Assembly (NCBI RefSeq): GCF_009362735.1
Contig: NZ_WHNP01000016.1
Location: 1 to 64,000 of the forward strand
Direction of reading: 5' to 3'
DNA: 64,000 bases
Origin: Paraburkholderia franconis
Lineage (GTDB): Bacteria; Pseudomonadota; Gammaproteobacteria; Burkholderiales; Burkholderiaceae
The translations under genes and the position numbers were made by a program. Below are positions 1 through 8,289 of the stretch, piece by piece (position 1 is the stretch's first letter; the number at the start of each line of letters is the position of its first letter). The notes below the pieces were generated by a model that worked only from the letters and a program-made list of their open reading frames with translations, had not been told where the DNA came from and ran no database searches.

Positions 1-2
1 AG

Positions 3-251
3 CACCTGCGCACAACAAACGCGATCGAGTCGACGTTCGCGACGGTGCGCCACCGTACTACGCGTACGCGCAACTGCGTGTCGCGACCGACCTTCCTCGG
101 TCTGGCATTCAAGCTAATCGAGGAAGCGGAAAAAACCTGGCGCCGGATCAACGGCCCCGAACAGATCCAGCTGTTGCTGGAGGGCATTGCCTTCCAGGAC
201 GGCGAGCCGGTGCAAGACGATCAACCGGGTCAGCAGAAACTCGCCGCTTGA
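3..251 (+). CDS. IS256-family (mutator) transposase, C-terminal end only
   Basis: The reading frame is open from the window edge (frame begins at base 3) to a TGA at 249-251. It reads HLRTTNAIESTFATVRHRT followed by a region ending in KTWRRINGPEQIQLLLEGI. This is the typical C-terminal end of IS256-family DDE transposases, around the last catalytic glutamate (NAIEST). The N-terminal part lies outside the window, so it cannot be said whether the element is intact. The protein ends in a short charged tail. Its position directly upstream of the AT-richer PAAR/effector genes fits an insertion sequence bordering an acquired cassette. Confidence 0.85.
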   Translation, partial: HLRTTNAIESTFATVRHRTTRTRNCVSRPTFLGLAFKLIEEAEKTWRRINGPEQIQLLLEGIAFQDGEPVQDDQPGQQKLAA

Positions 252-305
252 CGTCGCCCGCTATCAACGGCCCGTACACCAGACTTGACCTTATCTCAAC
301 GAAAA

Positions 306-863
306 GTGAAACGCTACATTCTCAGGAAAGGCGATATAACAACCAACGGCGGTGTCGTACTCGAGGGCGTCGAAAACTGTACGGACCACGGCATTCCGAT
401 AACCTTTATCGGTGCGAGGGTCTGGTGCAACGGTTGCAAGTCAGAAGGGTTCATTGGCTCGAAGGGGCCGCACCGTACAGCAACGATGCACGGCAAGCAA
501 CAGGCGCTAGACGGGGATATCTGCATTTGCAAATGCCATCCGTCGCCGGTTATTCGAGCCTCACAAGAACATTCCTCGCATAGCTGGGAAGCGCACGAAC
601 TAGTCGCACTCGGGTTTGACCCATACGGAAAGCCTCTGGAGAAGCAGCCAACAGGCGACTATGACGAACGCGTGAGGGTCATTGATGCGAACGGCCATCC
701 GATTACAGACGCTCCGTATCATATTCGCGCCGAGAACGGTGAAGTCTATAAGGGGCTAACGGATGCGTCCGGCTACTGTCCTCGCGTGTACACCAGAGAT
801 GCCGCACAACTTGATATCGCAATTGGTATGCGCGCGCTCGAACGCTGGAGTAACACGCTATGA
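306..863 (+). CDS. PAAR-domain protein with C-terminal extension (type VI spike tip)
   Basis: About 185 residues. The N-terminal half resembles PAAR proteins: KGDITTNGGVVLEGV near residue 8, then a Cys-rich segment (RVWCNGCKSEG) and ICKCHPSP near residue 80. PAAR proteins sharpen the tip of the type VI VgrG spike and carry effectors. The C-terminal half (YDERVRVIDANGHPI onwards) looks like a small beta-sandwich with a G-x-T-D-A-S-G turn and is shared with the next gene. I prefer the GTG at 306 because PAAR homologues begin about seven residues before the KGD motif; a TTG at 285 is the alternative. It overlaps the next gene by 4 bases. Base composition is AT-richer than the core genes. Function is inferred from family. 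Confidence 0.8.
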   Translation: MKRYILRKGDITTNGGVVLEGVENCTDHGIPITFIGARVWCNGCKSEGFIGSKGPHRTATMHGKQQALDGDICICKCHPSPVIRASQEHSSHSWEAHELVALGFDPYGKPLEKQPTGDYDERVRVIDANGHPITDAPYHIRAENGEVYKGLTDASGYCPRVYTRDAAQLDIAIGMRALERWSNTL

Positions 864-1396
864 CCGCACTTGTCGCAAAGGGAGATATCACTACTACGCG
901 CGGCGTTGTCCTGAGCAGGTCGTCAACGCAGTTTGACGAAGAAGGCCGCACGCTTGCGGTTGACCTGGACTATGCAACGTGTGGTACATGCGGCGTTGGC
1001 CCGTTCCGCATTTACGGAAGCGTTAGCGATTGGACGGACGAAGGCCGGAGCATGGTGAAAGACTTGGACCCCGTGAATTGTCCGTGCAAGAAAAACCTTG
1101 TACTCGCGAAGCGTCAGGACTATCTGATAGAGCGACGCGGCAGGGGTAGTTCGAGCGTCGCGAAATCGTCTAGCAAACCCGTTCAAAGCACGCGCAGCTA
1201 TGACGAACAAATTCGCATTGTTGATGATGCGGGCCGCCCTGTTGCGAATTGTCCGTACCACATCAAGGACAACGCTGGGAACGAACATCAGCGTCTAACG
1301 GACGCTAGCGGCCTGTGCCCGCGCGTCCATACGGACAACGCAAACACCCTTGATATTGCCATTGGATTGAAAGCCCTTGAGCGGTGGAAGGAATGA
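860..1396 (+). CDS. Second PAAR-like protein, divergent paralogue
   Basis: 178 residues, translationally coupled to the preceding gene by an ATGA overlap. It starts with a similar KGDITTTRGVVLSRS segment, but the middle (TCGVGPFRIYG, then NCPCKKNLV) has lost the CHPSP signature, so the metal-binding tip is altered. The C-terminal half (YDEQIRIVDDAGRPV, then LTDASGLCPRVHT and ALERW) closely matches that of the first PAAR protein, which indicates duplication followed by divergence of the head. It probably acts as an adaptor or second spike component for the downstream effector. The linker around residues 95-110 is rich in Ser, Arg and Lys. The PAAR label is weaker here than for the first copy. 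Confidence 0.65.
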   Translation: MTALVAKGDITTTRGVVLSRSSTQFDEEGRTLAVDLDYATCGTCGVGPFRIYGSVSDWTDEGRSMVKDLDPVNCPCKKNLVLAKRQDYLIERRGRGSSSVAKSSSKPVQSTRSYDEQIRIVDDAGRPVANCPYHIKDNAGNEHQRLTDASGLCPRVHTDNANTLDIAIGLKALERWKE

Positions 1397-2331
1397 GCGA
1401 TTACACGTATCAAACCAAGACGAACGACAAGCCTGATTCGAAATACGATGTTTTGGGGCATTTGATGCCCGCAAAGGCGTTTTTCTTCATTACCGTTGAT
1501 GAAGTCGGCTCCGAAGGATTTCTCGTTCGAAAAACGTACACGACGATTAACAACCCCTATCTAAATTCGATGGGGCTAACAGAGTTGCAAAAGATACGAG
1601 AGGTTTACCCGGAACGCACCGGGCTTTGGGCTCGCAATCCAGACTCACTGGCAAGCATCGCCGCTCACGTTTTGGGTAAAGACAAGGTTACGTCTTATTC
1701 GTCTACAAGCGGCAACTTTCCCGATGGAGCTACGCGATTTCAGGGCGTAGACTGCAACTCTAAAACGGTTTATGTCGATATCGCAAAGGCAAAACGCGCG
1801 GGTGCAACGCTTGTTACGCCAGACGAAATCGGGCAATCAGTCAGTGAGTATTTAAAAGACTTGCCATCGAAGCAGAGGCGCGAAGGTTTGAACACGCTGA
1901 CGAAGTCATTAGGCATGGACAACGAATATCTGGTCAAGCCTGCGCCAGTAGTGCCCGCAGACGGAATTTTTTCGAAGAAAGGTTTAGCTATTGCGACGGG
2001 CTTCGAAAAATGGGCGCGCGTTGTCCAGGTGTTCGGTATATTCCTCACCGGCTACGATCTAACGATGGCGAGCGAGGACTCAGTCCGCATCAAGAGTATC
2101 AGGCCGATTGAGCGGTCTACCCTTCGTCAGATCGCCGGATGGGAAGGCAGCATGGCGGGCCGATGGGCGGGCGCAGCGCTCGGAGCGCGCATAGGTGCTG
2201 CCGAAGGTGCTTTGTGCGGGATCGAGCTTGGGCCAGGCGCTTTTATTACAGGCCTTGTCGGTGGATTGATCGGCGGCGCGATCGGCTATTTCGGCGAATC
2301 CTACTTACTCGACAAAGCGGGTATCAATTAA
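1393..2331 (+). CDS. Putative type VI effector with glycine-zipper membrane region
   Basis: 312 residues, not a family I recognise. The ATG at 1393 overlaps the preceding stop (ATGA) and is preceded by a GGAAGGA purine stretch; a GTG at 1384 is possible. The first 200 residues are soluble and polar with no signal peptide. The last 65 are a Gly/Ala-rich amphipathic-hydrophobic stretch with repeated GxxxG spacing (SMAGRWAGAALGARIGAAEG, then GLVGGLIGGAIGYFG), a pattern seen in pore-forming or membrane-inserting toxins. Position directly after two PAAR genes and before a small acidic gene suggests a spike-delivered effector. AT-rich codon choice supports horizontal acquisition. The toxin function is inference; no catalytic motif is evident. 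Confidence 0.55.
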   Translation: MSDYTYQTKTNDKPDSKYDVLGHLMPAKAFFFITVDEVGSEGFLVRKTYTTINNPYLNSMGLTELQKIREVYPERTGLWARNPDSLASIAAHVLGKDKVTSYSSTSGNFPDGATRFQGVDCNSKTVYVDIAKAKRAGATLVTPDEIGQSVSEYLKDLPSKQRREGLNTLTKSLGMDNEYLVKPAPVVPADGIFSKKGLAIATGFEKWARVVQVFGIFLTGYDLTMASEDSVRIKSIRPIERSTLRQIAGWEGSMAGRWAGAALGARIGAAEGALCGIELGPGAFITGLVGGLIGGAIGYFGESYLLDKAGIN

Positions 2332-2339
2332 GGGTTTCC

Positions 2340-3002
2340 ATGTCGATCTTTGGGAAAATTCGCGATCGGCTCAAGCCAGAATGGGAAAAGCCGATAGATC
2401 ATGAGAAGCATTTGTCCGAGTTGTTTAAAAGGACGCCCGAACTACTGCGGGCAACCTTTGCCAATGCGGCTATTGTTTCCCGGACTACTAGCCGGCCCAC
2501 GTATGCGCGCGTTGAATATCTGGGCGAACACGGCTTCCATGCGTTTATCTGGGCGCAAAACATGGAAGCCGCCGCCTACCCGAGATTCTTTAACATCGTT
2601 CGCGGCGATAGCGAAGACGAAGATTTTAGGCAATTCAAGCGCGGTCAATGTACATCGTTCGTTGCTGCTAACGTTGAATTCCTCGCGCGGAATGTCTATT
2701 TATTGACGAACGATATTGAGCTAATCGACCGCCTGGCGTTAGAGACGTTTAGCCCGAACCCGCCTTGGATCATGTACCCGGACTTAGGGCCGCTCACTTC
2801 GCTCAATCAGGGTGAGCCTGAGTATTGGGAGATGACTGTTTGGCTTCCGTTCTGGAAAAGCCTAGCGCCAGATCAACGCGACGCGTATATCGAGAGGCGC
2901 AGCATTGACGCGCTATCGTATATGTCCGCTGAAGAATGGGACGATTGGGTGTACGCGACGCGCAAGAACGATCCTGAATACAGACAACGTCACGGGCTCT
3001 AG
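2340..3002 (+). CDS. Hypothetical protein, candidate immunity protein
   Basis: 220 residues, starting at the ATG 8 bases after the putative effector stop. It is acidic and Trp/Tyr-rich in the second half (PEYWEMTVWLPFWKS, then EEWDDWVYATRK), with no signal peptide and no membrane segment that I can see. No known family is recognised. The gene order spike, effector, small gene, then terminator is the classic layout of effector-immunity pairs, so a cytoplasmic immunity role is proposed. A cytoplasmic protein would be unusual against a pore former acting on the inner membrane, so an accessory or chaperone role is also open. Composition is AT-rich like its neighbours. Confidence 0.5.
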   Translation: MSIFGKIRDRLKPEWEKPIDHEKHLSELFKRTPELLRATFANAAIVSRTTSRPTYARVEYLGEHGFHAFIWAQNMEAAAYPRFFNIVRGDSEDEDFRQFKRGQCTSFVAANVEFLARNVYLLTNDIELIDRLALETFSPNPPWIMYPDLGPLTSLNQGEPEYWEMTVWLPFWKSLAPDQRDAYIERRSIDALSYMSAEEWDDWVYATRKNDPEYRQRHGL

Positions 3003-3015
3003 TTGAGCGCCATTG

Positions 3016-3040
3016 GCCCCGCTTCGGCGGGGCTTTTTTT
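3016..3040 (+). terminator. Rho-independent terminator closing the PAAR/effector cassette
   Basis: A perfect 7-bp GC stem, GCCCCGC at 3016-3022 and GCGGGGC at 3027-3033 around a TTCG tetraloop, is followed by seven T residues. It begins 13 bases after the stop of the last cassette gene. Confidence 0.9.
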
Positions 3041-3106
3041 CACCCTACGCTTTTGCGTGTCCTTATGCAGGTCGCATCGCTTGGTCGAAGCAACGATCCG
3101 AGCCAT

Positions 3107-6100
3107 TCACCCGCCGCGCCCGCGCAACGCGTCGATCAATTCGAGCGGATCGAACGGCTTGCGCAATAGCGCCGCTTCCTGCAATTGCGACTGCTGTTCG
3201 GCTGACAGCGGCGCATCCGAGCCCGTGACGAAGATCACGCGCATGTCCGGCTGCCGCTCCCTGGCATCGAGCGCAAGCTCGACACCCGACGCGCCCGTCA
3301 GCCCCACATCCGTCAACAGCACGTCGAACGTTCCGTCGTTCAGCAACTGCATTGCCTGTTTCGCATCCTGCGCTTCGGCGACGTCGAGCCCGAACGTGCG
3401 CAGCAGCTCCACCGTGCTGACGCGAACCAGTTCGTCATCCTCGACGAAAAGGACGCGCAGATCGCGAATCGCATCGAACGTCTCGTTGTTGCCGCGATCG
3501 ACCAGCCGCACGGTCTGCGAGTCTTCCGCCTGCAGCGTGACTGCGTCGTCCGGGCGTGTGTACTGCACTCGCAACGTGTGGAGCAGCTTGCGCGCGAGCG
3601 CGTCCTTCGAATACGGCTTGCTGAGCAGTTCGACGCCTTCGTCGAGACGCCCCGCATGCACGATCGCGTTGTCCGTGTAGCCCGACGTGAACAGCACCGC
3701 GATGTCGGGCTGCCGCTCGCGCACCTTGCGCGCCAGTTCGGTGCTGCGCATCGACCCGGGCATCACGACATCGGTGAAGAGCAGGTGAATCGGCACGCCG
3801 CTCTCGACGATGGCAAGCGCGCTCTGCGCATCCTTCGCCTTCAGCACGCGATAGCCCAGCGACGCCAGCATCTCGACGACCGTGGTACGCACGTCCTCAT
3901 CGTCCTCGACGATGAGGATCGTTTCGGCGCCGCCTTTCGCCGGACCGGCGTCGACATCCGTTTCGAGGTCTTCTTCGTCGCGCACGCGCGGCAAATACAG
4001 GCGGATCGTCGTGCCGTGTCCGGGCTCGCTATAGATCTTCACGTGGCCGCCCGACTGCTTGACGAACCCATACACCATGCTCAGGCCCAGCCCCGTGCCC
4101 TGGCCTTCGGGCTTCGTCGTGAAGAACGGTTCGAACACGTGCTCCTTCACTTCGGCCGACATGCCGGAGCCCGTATCGGTGACGGCGACCATCACGTACT
4201 GGCCCGCCGTCACTTCGGCGTGGCGCCTCGCGTACGCATCGTCGAGCGACGCGTTGCCCGCTTCGATGGTGAGCTTGCCGTGGCCGTCCATCGCGTCGCG
4301 CGCATTGATCGCGAGATTGAGCAGCGCGTTCTCGACCTGAAACGGATCGACGAGCGTATTCCACAGGCCGCCTGAGACGATCGTCTCGATCTCGATGCCA
4401 TCGCCGAGCGCGCGGCGCAGCATGTCGTCGAGGCCGCGCACGAAGCGCCCGAGGTTCACCACTTTCGGCGCGAGCGGCTGACGCCTGCCGAACGCGAGCA
4501 ATTGCGACGCGAGCTTCGCGCCGCGCGCGACGCCTGCAAGCGCATTGCGCACGCGTTGCGCGGGCCGCTCGGAACCTGCGACATCATCGGCGAGCAGTTG
4601 CAGATTGCCGCCGATCACCTGAAGCAGATTGTTGAAGTCGTGCGCGACGCCGCCCGTCAGATTGCCGATCGCTTCCATCTTCTGCGCGACGCGCAACGCT
4701 TCTTCCGCGTGACGAAGCGCCTCCTGGGTTTCGCGATCGCTCGTCACGTCGCGGCCAACGCCGTGAATCCGCTTCGTATCCGGATCGAGCGAGAACGTCC
4801 ACGCGATCCAGCGCCACGAACCGTCGATATGCTTCAGGCGGCTCTCGAAGCGCACAGGCATGCCCGTGCGGCGCAAGTCGCCAATATATATGTTCACCAT
4901 CGCGAGATCGTCGTGATGGATCAGTGCGAAGTACGACTGTTGCGCGAGCCAGTTCATGTCGTGACCGAGCAGGCGCGTCCACGACGGGCTCACGCGCTGC
5001 AACTCGCCGTCGAAGCCCACGACCACCAGCAGCTCCTCGATGAAGTCCCACAGACGGTCGCGATCCGCGACCGCTTCGGCGACGCGCGCCTCCAGCGTTT
5101 CGTTCAGCTCGCGCAGCGCCTCTTCGGCCTTCGTGCGCTCGTCGATTTCGCGTTGCGCGGCTTGATAGAGGCGCGCGTTGTCGATGGCCGTCGCAGCCTG
5201 CGCGGCGATGCCTTCGACAATGCGCTCGGCGCGCGCAGTGAACACGCCCGGCTTCGGATGGCCGAAGAACAATCCGCCGAGCACCTCGCCCGTGCGCGAC
5301 AAGACGGGCGCGGCGAGATAGCTGCGCACTTCCAGATGGCCTTCGGGCATCCCGCGATGCGGCGGATTGTGGCCGTAGCGCGGATCTTTCGTCACGTCGT
5401 CGATGCGCACGATGCCTTCGCCTTTGAACGTCGGCGCAAAAACCCCCGTGTTACGCGGCATCGGAAACTTCGCGAACGTGTCTTTCGGCACGCCCGAGAG
5501 CGTGTACAGCATGTAGCTGCCGCCCTTGTCGTCCCGCACGTTATGGAAGAACGCGCCGAAGGCCGCGCCCGTGAGTTCAGTCGCCGCATCGACGACGATC
5601 TGCACCGCGCGGTTCAGATCGAGTTCGGCCGCGACGGCCGTGCCGATGCGATTAAGCATCTCGAGCGTGCGCGACTCCTCGCGCAGGCGGTCGCCCGTCT
5701 CGCGCCTCAACTGCGCGAGCTGCAGATTGCCGGCGACGCGCGCGAGCAGTTCGCGCGCCGCAAACGGCTTGATCAGATAATCGTCGGCACCCGATTCGAG
5801 GCCGCCCACTTTCGCCTCTTCGCCCGCGCGCGCCGACAGCAGCAGTACGGGCGTTTCGCGCAAGCGATCATCGGCGCGCAGTTCGCGCAGCAGGCCGAAG
5901 CCGTCGAGCTTCGGCATCGTCACGTCCGACACGACCAGATCGGGCTGCCACACGCGCGCGGCAGCGAGCGCTTCTTCCCCATCCGCCGCGAGGCACACCT
6001 CGTGGCCCGCCGCTGTCAGGATGCGCCGCATGTAGTCGCGCAGATCGCCGTTGTCATCGACGACGAGCAGCTTGCCCGTGATCGCGCTGGCGTTGTCCGC

Positions 6101-8020
6101 CGCCGCGGCTTGCGTGAAGTCTACGAGCAGGCTCGTATCGTCATCGTCGGCCACGTTGTGCGCGTCGGGCAGCCAGCGCAACGCGGCATCGGCGTAGCTC
6201 TGCGCCTGCGCGCTCGTCGTGGCGCGCGCGCCATCGCTCAACGCGGCGTCCATCGACGCGACGGGCGGCAGCACCACGGTAAAGCGCGTGCCCACGCCCA
6301 GTTCGCTTTCGACGTGTATCGCGCCGTCATGCAGACGCACGAGTTCATGCACTAGCGCAAGCCCGATCCCGCTGCCTTCGACGGTGCGGCCCATCGCTCC
6401 TTCGACGCGATGAAACCGCTCGAAGAGCCGCGCAATCTCGTGCTCGGGAATGCCGATGCCCGTATCGGCGACGCTCGCTTCGATGCTGCCGTTCCCCGCC
6501 CTCTTCACGCCGACGGTGATCGTGCCTTCGAGCGTGAACTTGAACGCATTCGACAGCAGGTTCAGCACGACCTTTTCCCACATGTCGCGATCGATGGACA
6601 CGAGATGCGGCAGTGGCTCGCAATCGACGCAAAGTGTCATGCCCGCCGATTCGATCGTCGAGCGGAACAGCGACGCGAGGTCGGCGGTGAAAGCTGCAAG
6701 GTCGGTCGGCTGCGGATTAATCTCCATGCGCCCCGCCTCGATGCGCGAGAAGTCGAGCAGCGCATTCACGAGCTTGAGCAGCCGCAAGCCGTTGCGATGC
6801 GTGACTTCGATCAGCGGCCGGTCCGGCGCGTTCGCCGCTTGCGGCCTCGCGAGCAGCTCTTCGAGCGGACCGAGCATCAGCGTGAGCGGCGTGCGGAACT
6901 CGTGGCTGATGTTCGAAAAGAAGGCCGTCTTTGCGCGATTGATTTCCGCGAGCGCTTCCGCGCGCCGCCGCTCTTCTTCATATGCGCCCGCATAGCCGAG
7001 CGCCGCGCCGATCTGCCGCGCGACCAGCATCAGGAACGAGCGGTAGTTGTCGTCCACGAGCCGGTACGGATTGAGCCCGACCACCAGCACGCCGCCGCGT
7101 CCCGTTTTACCGGCTGGCTGCACGGGCAGCACGGCTGCCTGCGCCGTCGGCCGCTGCCATGCGCCCGAGGGCAGCGGCGCGGCGAAGCGTTCGGCCAGAT
7201 CCGTGACGATTGCAAGTTGTTGGCTGCGCAGCACGTCGACGAAGGGCCATGCAGGATCGCGCGCGGCGTCCATCGAACGCGGCGCGGCGGGATGATCGGC
7301 GGAAATGCCGCTCGCGCCGGCCAGCGACGCGACAGTGCTGACCGGCTCGGCCTGATAGAAAAGCGCGAAGGTGACGTCGTACGGATCGCTCTTCAGCGCG
7401 AGCACGCTGCCTTCGCAGACGTCGCGCCACGAGAGCGCGTCGCGCGTCGCTGCGCCGATCTCGCGCAACAGCCGCAACTGCCGTTCGCCGAGCACGCGCG
7501 CGGTGTCGTCGCTGTTCGCGCAGATGATGCCGCCCGTGCCGCCGCTGTCGTCGGGAATCGGGCTGTACGAAAACGTGTAGTACGTCTCTTCCGGATAGCC
7601 GTTGCGCTCCATGATCAAGAGCTTCTGTTCGTCGAACGTGCCTTCCGTGCCCGTAAGCGCCGTTTGCAGCAGCGGACGGATATCGCTCCAGAGTTCGCGC
7701 CATACGACCGACGTCGGCTGCCCGAGCGCGGCGGGATGCTTGCCGCCGATGATCGACTTGTACGGATCGTTGTAGAAGACGATCAGATCCTGTCCCCAGC
7801 CGATCCAGATCGGTTGGCGCGACGTCAGCATGATGCGGATCGCCGTCTTCAGGCTTTGCGGCCATGCGTCGGGCTCGCCAAGCGGCGTCGCGCGCCAGTC
7901 GTAGCCGCGTATCAGGCTGCCCATCTCTCCGCCGCCCGCGAGAAAGCTCGGCGCCGTGCTGCCCGCGAGCGCCGCGTCCACCTCAGCGTGCACGCTCGCC
8001 ATCGTGTTGTCTGGTTTCAT
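3107..8020 (-). CDS. Giant hybrid histidine kinase with two kinase cores and three receiver domains
   Basis: 1,637 residues. Order: PAS-like sensor (about 30-170), GAF (about 200-350), first kinase core with phospho-acceptor His near 372 (NISHEFRTPL) and HATPase, receiver 1 (VVSDVTMPKLDG, Asp near 695), second GAF, PAS (about 990-1095), second kinase core (GGVAHDFNNLLQ, His near 1125; GTGLGLSMVYGF), receiver 2 (LLFTDVVMPG, near 1415) and receiver 3 (LLTDVGLTGASG, near 1570). The start at 8020 has AGGTGAGG 8 bases upstream. No membrane segment is visible, so it should sense cytoplasmic signals. It is the last member of a co-oriented group with the kinase at 8290-9876 and the decayed rsb genes, so a general-stress role is inferred. 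Confidence 0.9.
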   Translation of the reverse strand: MKPDNTMASVHAEVDAALAGSTAPSFLAGGGEMGSLIRGYDWRATPLGEPDAWPQSLKTAIRIMLTSRQPIWIGWGQDLIVFYNDPYKSIIGGKHPAALGQPTSVVWRELWSDIRPLLQTALTGTEGTFDEQKLLIMERNGYPEETYYTFSYSPIPDDSGGTGGIICANSDDTARVLGERQLRLLREIGAATRDALSWRDVCEGSVLALKSDPYDVTFALFYQAEPVSTVASLAGASGISADHPAAPRSMDAARDPAWPFVDVLRSQQLAIVTDLAERFAAPLPSGAWQRPTAQAAVLPVQPAGKTGRGGVLVVGLNPYRLVDDNYRSFLMLVARQIGAALGYAGAYEEERRRAEALAEINRAKTAFFSNISHEFRTPLTLMLGPLEELLARPQAANAPDRPLIEVTHRNGLRLLKLVNALLDFSRIEAGRMEINPQPTDLAAFTADLASLFRSTIESAGMTLCVDCEPLPHLVSIDRDMWEKVVLNLLSNAFKFTLEGTITVGVKRAGNGSIEASVADTGIGIPEHEIARLFERFHRVEGAMGRTVEGSGIGLALVHELVRLHDGAIHVESELGVGTRFTVVLPPVASMDAALSDGARATTSAQAQSYADAALRWLPDAHNVADDDDTSLLVDFTQAAAADNASAITGKLLVVDDNGDLRDYMRRILTAAGHEVCLAADGEEALAAARVWQPDLVVSDVTMPKLDGFGLLRELRADDRLRETPVLLLSARAGEEAKVGGLESGADDYLIKPFAARELLARVAGNLQLAQLRRETGDRLREESRTLEMLNRIGTAVAAELDLNRAVQIVVDAATELTGAAFGAFFHNVRDDKGGSYMLYTLSGVPKDTFAKFPMPRNTGVFAPTFKGEGIVRIDDVTKDPRYGHNPPHRGMPEGHLEVRSYLAAPVLSRTGEVLGGLFFGHPKPGVFTARAERIVEGIAAQAATAIDNARLYQAAQREIDERTKAEEALRELNETLEARVAEAVADRDRLWDFIEELLVVVGFDGELQRVSPSWTRLLGHDMNWLAQQSYFALIHHDDLAMVNIYIGDLRRTGMPVRFESRLKHIDGSWRWIAWTFSLDPDTKRIHGVGRDVTSDRETQEALRHAEEALRVAQKMEAIGNLTGGVAHDFNNLLQVIGGNLQLLADDVAGSERPAQRVRNALAGVARGAKLASQLLAFGRRQPLAPKVVNLGRFVRGLDDMLRRALGDGIEIETIVSGGLWNTLVDPFQVENALLNLAINARDAMDGHGKLTIEAGNASLDDAYARRHAEVTAGQYVMVAVTDTGSGMSAEVKEHVFEPFFTTKPEGQGTGLGLSMVYGFVKQSGGHVKIYSEPGHGTTIRLYLPRVRDEEDLETDVDAGPAKGGAETILIVEDDEDVRTTVVEMLASLGYRVLKAKDAQSALAIVESGVPIHLLFTDVVMPGSMRSTELARKVRERQPDIAVLFTSGYTDNAIVHAGRLDEGVELLSKPYSKDALARKLLHTLRVQYTRPDDAVTLQAEDSQTVRLVDRGNNETFDAIRDLRVLFVEDDELVRVSTVELLRTFGLDVAEAQDAKQAMQLLNDGTFDVLLTDVGLTGASGVELALDARERQPDMRVIFVTGSDAPLSAEQQSQLQEAALLRKPFDPLELIDALRGRGG

Positions 8021-8120
8021 CGACGCAGCCTCACCTGTCCCGCCGTATTGCCCGCGCGCATGCATGCTGCAGTTGCCGGATGCGCCGTTTGCCCTTGCCT
8101 GCCGTTGTTGCTTGCCGCTT

Positions 8121-8169
8121 GTTGCTTGTTGCCTGTTGCCTGTTGCCTGTTGCCTGTTGCTTGCTGCCT
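8121..8169. repeat. Heptanucleotide tandem repeat (GTTGCCT)n
   Basis: Seven consecutive 7-bp units, four of them perfect GTTGCCT and the others single-base variants, followed by further degenerate GCTGCCT copies to about 8190. It lies in the 269-bp gap between two co-oriented histidine kinase genes, roughly 100 bases upstream of the 3107-8020 gene start. Confidence 0.85.
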
Positions 8170-8289
8170 GCTTACCTGCTTGCTGCCTGCTGAGTGTTGG
8201 TCAATTGCGCTGCCATATCGCTCGTTCCCCGTGCCCGTTGTTTTTGTCTGCGGCTTCTTTCTCCTTGTTTGAACTCGTTTTGTTCGAAC

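Noticed and set aside
4502..6355. 617-codon plus-strand open frame
   Set aside because: It is antisense to the giant histidine kinase and has the Arg/His/Ala-rich composition of a GC-driven shadow frame; the minus-strand product has clear domains.
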